From NCBI GenBank assembly GCA_021791995.1, contig JAJYVN010000054.1, forward strand, positions 1 to 12,751: DNA of 12,751 nucleotides. Direction: 5' to 3'. The notes under the pieces were generated by a model. It was not told where the DNA came from and made no database searches. It was given only the letters and a program-made list of their open reading frames with translations. Both the position numbers and the translations under genes were made by a program. Origin of the DNA: Bacillota bacterium (lineage in GTDB: Bacteria > Bacillota > Sulfobacillia > RBS10-35 > JAJYVN01). Positions 6,394-12,751 of this stretch are shown here, piece by piece (positions within the stretch are counted from its first letter, which is position 1; the number at the start of each line of letters is the position of its first letter).

Positions 6394-8808
6394 ATGCTGA
6401 GCGTTCGGAACCACGCAAGGGCGATCGTATCCTTGTTGATTGGCGCGTTCTTGACGATGTCTTATGTGACCGTGCTGGCTGCGCCCGCCGTCGAAGCCGC
6501 AACGGCTTGCACACAGGGGACTTGCGCCGAGCCTACCGCGCAGACGGTCGGTTCCTTCGTGGAGGTAAACCTGAGCAGTTACTTCAACGAGCAGGCTGTG
6601 GAGTATCCCGGAACGGTTGGGCCGTCGGGGCAGAGCTTGGAACAGAACGGTTTGGTGTTCAACGGGCAGGCGTTTCCCGCAACAGGCAGTGTTACCGTGA
6701 ATAATGCGTTATCGGTAGGTGGGCAGGGCGTGAGCCCGACGTTCCTGATCCCCGCATATGGCTTCCAGGCATCTTCATCAAACAGTACCCTGAATGCAGG
6801 CCCTAATTCGGGGCTGGGGCTGAGCAATCTCCGTGCCACCGGGCCGCTCACGATTGCCGTGCCTCCCGGCAAATACACTGGGGTGTGGCTTATGTATACG
6901 AGCGTGGGAGGGTTTACGGCCGCCAACGGGACCAGTGGCACGGGCGTGACGCTGCAGTACAGTGATGGCACTACGCAGTCTGGCACCTTGGAGAGCATCG
7001 GGATGGGTAATGGCACTCCGACTCCGCCTGTGTTCAATGTCTTCAATGCGCCTTCCATGGTGGTCGAAGGATATAACAATTGTGAGAGCAACGGCCAGTG
7101 CTCCGGGAGCGCGTGGGCAGGGCTTCACGACGGGGAACTTGCACCGCAGAGCGTGTACCCCGCCGATTCGGGGTTCATCCACGGCGAGATGTTGATGGCG
7201 GATGCGTCCAAAGAGCTAACGGCAATCACGATCGACCCTGCTTACAACACGTTCCTGAACAATCCCACGATCTTCGCTATCTCGTTGCAATTGGCGGCAT
7301 CGCCGCCAGCTTCTGAGACTGTGAGTGTCTCGTCCTCGAGCGTACCAGCGAATGGCACTTCGGCGGCAACGGTGACCGCCGTGGTCCACAATAGTAGTGG
7401 TGGCGCCGTAAGCGGGGCCGTTGTGGACTTTAGCACGAATCTGGGGACTTTGAGCGCGGCGAGCGCGACGACCAACGGTTCGGGCGTGGCTACGGTGAGT
7501 CTGACTTCAGCGCAGACAGGGACGGCAACGGTGAAGGCCACGCAGGCTGATACTAGCGCCACGGGTCAGACGCAAGTGAATTTCACGCTGTCCCTGGGAC
7601 TGACGTCGGCGCAAGAGCCCACGGCCACAACAGTCAACGGCTTCACGGAGGTCGACCTGAGCCACTACTTCAATGAGCAAGGGATGATCTTCCAAGGTCA
7701 TACAGGACCAAAGGGGCAAAGCCTGGGGGGCGGCCAAGGCTCTGTTATTGAGGCGAACACGTATCCCTCCACAGGGAACTTGACGGTGACCGATAACAAC
7801 GTTCAACCGGCGGTGCACCCTACGTTTCTGATTCCGTCGTACGCCCCTGGAACTAACTCCGCGTTGGGTTTCGGACCAGCAATAACGATCTCGGTGCCAA
7901 CGGGACGCTATACCTCGATCTGGCTAATGTATCTTTCGGAGGGGCCGGCGAATGGTTCCCTCAACCTCTACTACAGCGGTGGAACAAGCGGTGCCGACCC
8001 GTTCACATTCAGTGGGGGGTTTGCCAATCCGGTCAGCGCGCCCCAGTTCCAAGTATACAATGTTCCCAACGAACTCTACGAGGGATACAACTTCTGTGTT
8101 TCGTCGGGACAGTGTGAGGCGTCCAGTGGGGTGGTTGACGGGGCGGTTGATCCGGGTCAGTCTGGCGGGGCGGTTTGGATTCACGGGTATGAGCTTCCAG
8201 TCAACCCAAACCTGACCTTACAAGCCATTAGCTTCCCCAGTGCGAATGCGAACAACACCCTGTATGACGCAACGATCTTCGGAATCAGCCTCCAGGATGC
8301 ACCTGGGTTTGTTCCGGGGCAGTCCACGGGAACTAGTACCACAACAACGCACCAACCCACGCCGCAGGAGTCTGCGCAGGCTCTTGCGCAGCAAATACAG
8401 CAGAAGCGGATGGCTGTGTTGCAAGACGTGAAGTACATGCCGCTTCCTGCGCCACAGTCCCTGGCCATGGGTGCGGTTGAACTTGGTGCACTGGAGCAGG
8501 CGCAGGCTTTTGTGTCCAGTAAGGGACTCCGGTGGGCGGCGCTTGCGCGGCAGATATCCGCGATCGAACAAAGCGAGCCAGGTATTCATCCTGTGCAGCT
8601 ACAGGGCGTGACCGTTAAGGCTGTCTCCCCGCTGGGGCTGCCGATTTACCTACCGCAGGACGGCAATGGGACCATGCAGTCACCATACGTCGTTGCGGCT
8701 CTGTGGAGTGCGGCAAACAGCGGCAACGCTGGGGCTGCCATAGAGTTGCTGGGGTTGGGCCTTAGCATGCCGCAGTGGGTGACGGAGGTATCCGTGGGCG
8801 GTTCATGA
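6394..8808 (+). CDS. Secreted protein with two copies of domain X, a Big_1-like domain and an uncharacterised C-terminus
   Basis: An 804-residue exported protein. Residues 1-36 are a signal peptide (RNHAR, a hydrophobic core, likely cleavage near VEA|AT). Domain X copy 1 spans ~45-300 and copy 2 ~405-640. Copy 2 is the closer match to the LPXTG protein at 2194-3342: it shares FTEVDLSHYFNEQG, GPKGQSLGGGQG, TFLIPSY, GRYTSIWLMYLSEG, FQVYNVP and WIHGY. Each copy carries a C-x5-C pair (C230/C236 and C568/C574), suggesting a disulfide outside the cell. Between them, ~305-398 is a Big_1 (invasin-type) Ig domain: SSSVPANGTSAATVTAVV then GSGVATVSLTSAQTGTATV. A Thr-rich linker (645-657) leads to a Gln/Ala-rich helical segment (658-730) and a hydrophobic tail with no LPXTG. 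How it stays on the cell is unclear: non-covalent attachment or release. Polysaccharide binding is inferred from domain layout and neighbours. Confidence 0.88.
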   Translation: MLSVRNHARAIVSLLIGAFLTMSYVTVLAAPAVEAATACTQGTCAEPTAQTVGSFVEVNLSSYFNEQAVEYPGTVGPSGQSLEQNGLVFNGQAFPATGSVTVNNALSVGGQGVSPTFLIPAYGFQASSSNSTLNAGPNSGLGLSNLRATGPLTIAVPPGKYTGVWLMYTSVGGFTAANGTSGTGVTLQYSDGTTQSGTLESIGMGNGTPTPPVFNVFNAPSMVVEGYNNCESNGQCSGSAWAGLHDGELAPQSVYPADSGFIHGEMLMADASKELTAITIDPAYNTFLNNPTIFAISLQLAASPPASETVSVSSSSVPANGTSAATVTAVVHNSSGGAVSGAVVDFSTNLGTLSAASATTNGSGVATVSLTSAQTGTATVKATQADTSATGQTQVNFTLSLGLTSAQEPTATTVNGFTEVDLSHYFNEQGMIFQGHTGPKGQSLGGGQGSVIEANTYPSTGNLTVTDNNVQPAVHPTFLIPSYAPGTNSALGFGPAITISVPTGRYTSIWLMYLSEGPANGSLNLYYSGGTSGADPFTFSGGFANPVSAPQFQVYNVPNELYEGYNFCVSSGQCEASSGVVDGAVDPGQSGGAVWIHGYELPVNPNLTLQAISFPSANANNTLYDATIFGISLQDAPGFVPGQSTGTSTTTTHQPTPQESAQALAQQIQQKRMAVLQDVKYMPLPAPQSLAMGAVELGALEQAQAFVSSKGLRWAALARQISAIEQSEPGIHPVQLQGVTVKAVSPLGLPIYLPQDGNGTMQSPYVVAALWSAANSGNAGAAIELLGLGLSMPQWVTEVSVGGS

Positions 8809-8821
8809 GTCTCTGCGGTAA

Positions 8822-8855
8822 GGGGCGTTGGAGGCTGACCAGCCTCCGACGCCCC
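8822..8855 (+). terminator. Strong 15-bp hairpin after the surface-protein gene
   Basis: Bases 8822-8836 pair with 8841-8855 along 15 positions, with a single G-T wobble, around the tetraloop GACC. It begins 13 bases after the TGA at 8806-8808, the usual place for a terminator. The downstream bases ACCTCACTGCTTTACG contain no U-tract, so it may act as a transcript 3'-end stabiliser or a partial terminator setting lower expression of the enzymes downstream. Confidence 0.6.
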
Positions 8856-8891
8856 ACCTCACTGCTTTACGATCCTCCTAGTACCGAGCGA

Positions 8892-9887
8892 ATGGGGTGG
8901 GGCAGATTGCGCAACTGGGGCGCGCGCCTGAGGGCAAAAGCGGCCCTCTGCGGCTGGCCTGCGGTGGTGCGGGAGAACGAGTCCGTCCGCGTCACCGTCC
9001 TGGTCGGAGAAGGGGCGGAAGGAGTTGAGTTTCTGCACAAGCCCACTGATGCGGAATGCTGCCACTTTACCCGGCGGGGGATGCGCCGCCCGGAGCAGGT
9101 GGCGGCGCGACTCTTCCTTGATCAGTAGGGCGGTGGATGGCAGGAGGTGTTCCCGTACGGGGGCGCCCCTGGGGAGTATGAGGGCGTGAGCTTCGATCAG
9201 CACGCGGAGATGTCCGTTCTACCTTGGAGCGTGGTAGTGGTGCGGGACGATCCGGAGGAGGTCACGGTGCGCTTGGAGGTCAGTTGCCTGCGCACACCCT
9301 TCCGACTGCGACGAACCATGACGGTTGGGTCCGGGGAGCCCTCCCTGCGCGTTGTTTCAGAGGTTTGGAATGAGGGAGCGGCGCGCCATCCAGCGATGTG
9401 GGGGCAGCATTTGGCCTTCGGCCATCCCTACCTTGGGTCCGGGACGGTGCTGTCCCTGCCGGAGGGGTCGCGGGCGCTGTTCCATCGGACCCCCGGGACG
9501 CTCGATCCCTCGGGAGGGCGCCTCTTCCCGCTCCGCACCGACGGGGAGACGACCGAGACCACCTTTATCGCGCCAGAGCCGGGTCAGCCCTCCGACATCC
9601 TCTACCTGACAGGCTTTTCCACGGGCCGCTACGTCCTGCGCAACCCTCTACGGCAGGTCGGCCTCGAGGTCAGGTGGGACGCCGCGCTGCTACCCTATGT
9701 CTGGCTCTGGATCGAGACCGGCGGCTGCAGCGGGTACCCGTGGTTTGGTGAGGAGTACATCATCGGTGTGGAGCCGTTCAGCAGCTTTCCGGCGAACGGA
9801 TTGTCCGAGGCGGTAGCCAATGGCTCTGCCCTGTGGTTGGAAGCAGGGGAAGGCAAGCGTCTGCAGTGGTCGATCACCGTCGCGTAG
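8892..9887 (+). pseudogene. Aldose 1-epimerase (mutarotase) family gene with an in-frame TAG at 9126-9128
   Basis: Galactose-mutarotase-fold protein that would interconvert sugar anomers. Read through, it is 331 residues, the usual family length. Family blocks appear on both sides of the stop in the same frame: NWGARL and ENESVRVTVLVGEGAEGVEF before, then GGGWQEVFPYGGAP, QHAEMSVLPW (H104), WGQHLAFGHPYL (H173, H178) and GVEPFSSFP (E294). The stop falls at codon 79 in LDQ-stop-GGGWQE, where relatives usually continue through this loop, so a one-base change (for example Tyr TAT or TAC to TAG) explains it. The segment ECCHFTRRGMRRPEQ is also looser than I expect and may indicate decay. ATG 8892 fits the family N-terminus but lacks a good ribosome site; GTG 9147 could restart only a headless protein lacking the first ~85 residues. 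Alternatives are a sequencing error or stop-codon readthrough. It ends 12 bases before the rhamnosidase start. Confidence 0.85.
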
Positions 9888-9892
9888 GGGGA
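9886..9892 (+). promoter_or_regulatory. Ribosome binding site of the rhamnosidase overlapping the mutarotase stop
   Basis: AGGGGGA shares bases with the TAG stop at 9885-9887 and lies 7 bases before ATG 9900, which sets the start and suggests the two genes were laid out as one operon. Confidence 0.7.
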
Positions 9893-9899
9893 CGATCGG

Positions 9900-12455
9900 A
9901 TGGATGTGACGGATATGTTTATGGGCGACGCGCGGAAGCGGACGGCTTTACCCCAAGCCAAGTGGATTTGGTTTCCCTCTGAGCGCACTCTACCCAATAC
10001 CTTCGTGCTCTTCCGCAAGGAGGTCGACCTCTGCGGCGGTCGTGTTTCGGCTCGTGGATGGATTACTGCCGACAGCCGTTATCGGCTCACTGTGAACGGC
10101 CATCGGGTGCAATGGGGCCCCGCACCTTGCGATCCGCGGTCTCTTGAGGTGGACCCCGTCGACCTCGGGCCTTACCTGGTTCCAGGCACGAACGTCCTCG
10201 GCGTAGAGGTGCTGTTTTACGGCGTGGGCGATGGGACTTGGGCGGCGGGTAAGCCCGGTCTCCTCTGTTCGGTGGAGATCGTCGACGATGCTGGTGGTTG
10301 CCAGAGCATCGCCACGGACGAGTCCTGGCGCTGTATGGTGGACCGGGCACATCGGCCGGGGCAGTACAAGCGGTGGTTTCTGCGGGCCCTGCAGGAGGAA
10401 TTCGACGCACGTTTGCATCCGCAGTGTTGGGACACGCCAGGCTACGTACCTGATTCAGAGTGGATCCCCGCACTCGTCTTGCCATGCGCCCCCAATAAGC
10501 CGCCAATCTCTGGTGCCTACCCCGACTATCTCGGGCTCGATCGGGTAGACGAAAACTCTTGTTCTCTAGTGAAGCGCGACATTCCGCTTGTCCGCGAGGA
10601 GGAGGTTGCCTCGTGGCGCTTGACGGATGTGGGACGAGTTCGGTGGCTGCGCAGTCCAGACGATTGGTTCGAGTTCCGCGTCCCCGGTTCTTTTATGGTC
10701 GAGCCAGACTCCGCAGTGGCTAAAGCAGTGGAGGGCGGGTGGGAACTGACTGACGCGAGGGGTGGTGCTGTGTACGCCACATTCGAGTTCCGGGAGCAGG
10801 TGGTGGGCTGGCCACACATCAGCATTGAGGCGCCCGCTGGAACCGTGATTGAGCTGATCTGCCAGGAGTCCCATGACCCCTCCACGACGCACTGGCTTGA
10901 CTCGCATTTATTCACTTGGTCACGCTTTGTCTGTATGGGAGGCGCTAACACCTTCGAGACCTTCGACTTCGAATCGCTGCGCTGGCTGCAATTGCACGTT
11001 CGCGACGCGCGCGCTCCGGTGGTTGTCCGCCGCGTGGGCGTCTGGCGCCGCAAGTTCGACTGGCCGTGTACTCCGGAACTGTACTGTTCCGAGGAGCCTT
11101 TGCAGCGACTGCTTTCAGCCAATGTGAACACTCTCGTCAACTCTGCCGTGGAGACCGTTGCCGACGGGGGGGGCCGGGAACGGCAGCAGTATAGCGGCGA
11201 CGGTGGACATCAACTCAGCGTCATTCGCTATGCCTTCGGGGAGACGCGATTGCCGCGCCGCTTCCTGCGCACGTTCAGCCAGGGGATAACGCCGGACGGG
11301 TACTTCCTGGACTGCTGGCCTGCTTACGACCGCTTGGCTCGGGTGGGCCAGCGGCAGTTTGGGGCAACGCAGTGGGGGCCCCTCCTGGATCACGGGGTCG
11401 GGTTTGTGTTTGACTGTTGGCAGCACCTCCTGGAGACGGCCGATCGGGCCGCCCTGGATGAGCCGTACCCCCGTATTATCCGATTCGGGCGATACCTCGC
11501 GAGCTTGGCGGGTCGGGATGGCTTGCTGCCCGTGGAGGGGCTCGGTGTTCCGAGCGTCTGGATCGACCATCATGCATATAGGTTGCAGCGACACAAGCTC
11601 TGTGCCTTCAACCTCTATGTTGCGGCCATGTATGAACACGCCATGGCGCCGTTGTGCCGAGTCTTTGGAGATGTCGCACTGGCGGCTGAGTTCGAACAGG
11701 TGAGCGCGCGGATTCTGGCGGCGGTGGTGGCTCAGTTCTGGGACCCGGATGCCGGTCTGTTCATCGCTAACCGTCCGTGGATCGCTGAAGAGCAAGGCGT
11801 GCGGCTGTGCGACCGGTCACTGGCGACCGCCATCCTGTTCGACCAGTGCCCTGACCATGATGTTTGCGCTACGGGAACCGCTCTGGCCGATTGTCCGCCG
11901 GAGATGGGGCTCTCGTACCCCTGCAATGCCGTGTGGCGGTATCACGCCTTGGCGCATGTGAGGCGAATCGATACGGTATTGCGGGACCTGCGCCAGCGCT
12001 GGGCCACCATGCCGTCGGTGCTGCAGAACAACTCCATCCAGGAGGAGTGGGTGGCCTGGCCTGACTCGCCAGCGGACTGGAGCCACTGCGCGATGGCTCC
12101 GCTCCGCGTGATGTTCATGGATGTTGCGGGTATTCGTCCGACGGCGCCTGGTTTCTCCTCTTGGGTCGCGGAGCCGCAGTTGGGGGACCTCCCCGATCTG
12201 CGAATCGTGGCGCATACGGTGCGCGGCCCCATCCAGTTCCAGGCGTGGGCAGAACGAGACGGTCACCGTGTGGAGATCACTGCGCGCGTTGATATTGATG
12301 GAGAGCTCATCCTTCCTGCCGGGTCAGACTCCGATCTCGAATATTTGGGGGCGGGGAGTGGGGAGGGCTTGGAGCGTTTCGCGTTGCCGGTAGGCGCGCC
12401 CAGGCGGTTCTGGGTCCCAGGGGACGCCTCGCGGCGTGCGCCAGGTGACATATGA
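9900..12455 (+). CDS. Alpha-L-rhamnosidase, GH78 family
   Basis: Inverting glycosidase expected to release terminal alpha-L-rhamnose from oligosaccharides or glycosides. It is 851 residues, a usual GH78 size, without signal peptide, hence probably cytoplasmic. Order of domains: an N-terminal beta-sandwich (from AKWIWFPSE, with DSRYRLTVNGHRVQWGP, about 20-200); the GH78 jelly-roll with FEFREQVVGWPHISIEAPAG (295-314); an (alpha/alpha)6 barrel (~395-740); and a C-terminal beta-domain (to ~840). The catalytic loop is D422-GGG-R-E427-RQQYSG-D434, matching the family D..xRER....GD pattern with Gly-Gly in place of the frequent Cys-Pro. The C-terminal acid lies in IQEEWVAWP (E715/E716), where relatives have W-E-x-W. 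DYFLDCWPAYDR-like and WSHCAMAP segments are also typical. The gene overlaps the next one by ATGA and follows the mutarotase by 12 bases. Exact substrate is unknown. Confidence 0.93.
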   Translation: MDVTDMFMGDARKRTALPQAKWIWFPSERTLPNTFVLFRKEVDLCGGRVSARGWITADSRYRLTVNGHRVQWGPAPCDPRSLEVDPVDLGPYLVPGTNVLGVEVLFYGVGDGTWAAGKPGLLCSVEIVDDAGGCQSIATDESWRCMVDRAHRPGQYKRWFLRALQEEFDARLHPQCWDTPGYVPDSEWIPALVLPCAPNKPPISGAYPDYLGLDRVDENSCSLVKRDIPLVREEEVASWRLTDVGRVRWLRSPDDWFEFRVPGSFMVEPDSAVAKAVEGGWELTDARGGAVYATFEFREQVVGWPHISIEAPAGTVIELICQESHDPSTTHWLDSHLFTWSRFVCMGGANTFETFDFESLRWLQLHVRDARAPVVVRRVGVWRRKFDWPCTPELYCSEEPLQRLLSANVNTLVNSAVETVADGGGRERQQYSGDGGHQLSVIRYAFGETRLPRRFLRTFSQGITPDGYFLDCWPAYDRLARVGQRQFGATQWGPLLDHGVGFVFDCWQHLLETADRAALDEPYPRIIRFGRYLASLAGRDGLLPVEGLGVPSVWIDHHAYRLQRHKLCAFNLYVAAMYEHAMAPLCRVFGDVALAAEFEQVSARILAAVVAQFWDPDAGLFIANRPWIAEEQGVRLCDRSLATAILFDQCPDHDVCATGTALADCPPEMGLSYPCNAVWRYHALAHVRRIDTVLRDLRQRWATMPSVLQNNSIQEEWVAWPDSPADWSHCAMAPLRVMFMDVAGIRPTAPGFSSWVAEPQLGDLPDLRIVAHTVRGPIQFQAWAERDGHRVEITARVDIDGELILPAGSDSDLEYLGAGSGEGLERFALPVGAPRRFWVPGDASRRAPGDI

Positions 12456-12751
12456 GCCCACCTGTGGGCGCTCGGTTGGTGGTAGGGCGTAGATGGTGGA
12501 TGCAAGGAGGGAGTGGCGCTTCCCTGCCGCCGAAAACGGCAGTCCCCGCACCGCGATTTCGTATGGAGGATACCACCCAGAATTGCCATGGAGCGCCTGC
12601 TTCCTCGTCGCGTCGTCAGGCTGCTCCGCAAACGGCGCCTGCGTTATTCCTGCCCGAGTCGGTTGCCCACCAACTGGATGTCTGTGTACATTGTGGTTTT
12701 TGTCTACCGGTCTGCCCTACCTATCAGGAACTGGGGTCAGAAGCGGAGTCG
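12452..12751 (+). CDS. 4Fe-4S oxidoreductase subunit, GlcF type (glycolate oxidase iron-sulfur subunit-like), 5' part
   Basis: N-terminal portion of an electron-transfer subunit, open at the window end. The fragment CVHCGFCLPVCPTYQELG (bases 12683-12736) is a textbook C-x2-C-x2-C-x3-C-P ferredoxin-type cluster, and CVHCGFCLPVCPTYxxLGxExES is characteristic of GlcF, the iron-sulfur partner of FAD-dependent glycolate or D-lactate oxidases. The second cluster and CCG domains would lie beyond the window. The longest frame starts at ATG 12452, overlapping the rhamnosidase stop as ATGA with a weak AGGTGA before it. ATG 12563 gives a more family-like 40-residue lead-in to the first cysteine but has no ribosome site. 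The stretch 12456-12562 contains two small hairpins (12456-12469; 12524-12542), which would fit non-coding DNA. Its place next to GH78 suggests oxidation of lactate or glycolate formed from the lactaldehyde branch of deoxysugar breakdown (inference). Confidence 0.8.
   Translation, partial: MSPPVGARLVVGRRWWMQGGSGASLPPKTAVPAPRFRMEDTTQNCHGAPASSSRRQAAPQTAPALFLPESVAHQLDVCVHCGFCLPVCPTYQELGSEAES

Noticed and set aside
6312..6704. Small gene starting at ATG 6312
   Set aside because: The site is good, but the encoded sequence turns into Arg/Gly/Cys-rich shadow as soon as it overlaps the surface-protein gene. I keep it as a possible regulatory start only.
8775..9128. Independent 117-residue protein starting at GTG 8775
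   Set aside because: Its first part overlaps the surface-protein stop and the hairpin, and its last ~75 residues are the mutarotase N-terminus in the same frame as the downstream half. It is better explained as one interrupted gene.
11115..11795. Long antisense open frame (226 codons) inside the rhamnosidase
   Set aside because: It lies fully opposite a GH78 gene with clear motifs. The translation has no recognisable fold or start signals and is the kind of shadow expected in GC-rich DNA.
1..12751. CRISPR array, tRNA, insertion sequence or phage attachment site
   Set aside because: No spaced direct repeats, cloverleaf with CCA-type end, transposase motif or terminal inverted repeat pair was found.

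Overview
The window is GC-rich DNA (roughly 60% by eye) in which every credible gene lies on the + strand. An LPKTG cell-wall sorting signal, strong GGAGG-type ribosome binding sites and a Big_1-type Ig domain on an exported protein point to a Gram-positive bacterium. A high-GC Bacillota, perhaps Alicyclobacillaceae-like, is my guess; an actinobacterium is not excluded. No rRNA, tRNA, CRISPR array, transposase, sortase, transporter or regulator gene is visible.

Layout: (1) 1-273, the 3' end of an unrecognised gene. (2) 304-2148, a DUF4838 / GH67-N-like predicted glycoside hydrolase. (3) 2194-3342, a secreted, LPXTG-anchored protein with one copy of an unnamed beta-rich domain (called X here). 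(4) 3343-3549, a 207-nt intergenic region with several hairpins. (5) 3550-4830 and 4827-6191, two unrelated-looking beta-propeller proteins joined by an ATGA overlap. (6) 6192-6393, a 202-nt leader. (7) 6394-8808, an 804-residue secreted protein with two copies of domain X around a Big_1-like domain and a C-terminal region of unknown type. (8) 8822-8855, a very stable hairpin. (9) 8892-9887, an aldose-1-epimerase (mutarotase) gene interrupted by an in-frame TAG. (10) 9900-12455, a GH78 alpha-L-rhamnosidase. (11) 12452-window end, the N-terminal part of a GlcF-type 4Fe-4S oxidoreductase subunit. No stretch longer than about 300 bases lacks a gene.

Reading as a system: this looks like a saccharide-utilisation locus for a rhamnose-containing plant or microbial polysaccharide. 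Domain-X proteins would sit outside the cell, one tethered by sortase and one attached by other means, possibly binding polysaccharide. The glycosidases and propellers lack signal peptides and would act on imported oligosaccharides in the cytoplasm. The mutarotase would handle released sugar, and the Fe-S oxidoreductase could oxidise a 2-hydroxyacid (lactate or glycolate) arising from the lactaldehyde branch of deoxysugar breakdown. The gene calls for GH78, the mutarotase, DUF4838, LPXTG and the Fe-S protein rest on visible motifs. The shared substrate and the carbohydrate-binding role of domain X are inference.

The most novel element is domain X: three diverged copies in two neighbouring secreted proteins, each with an invariant C-x5-C pair. 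The nonsense codon in an otherwise intact mutarotase is the clearest oddity.
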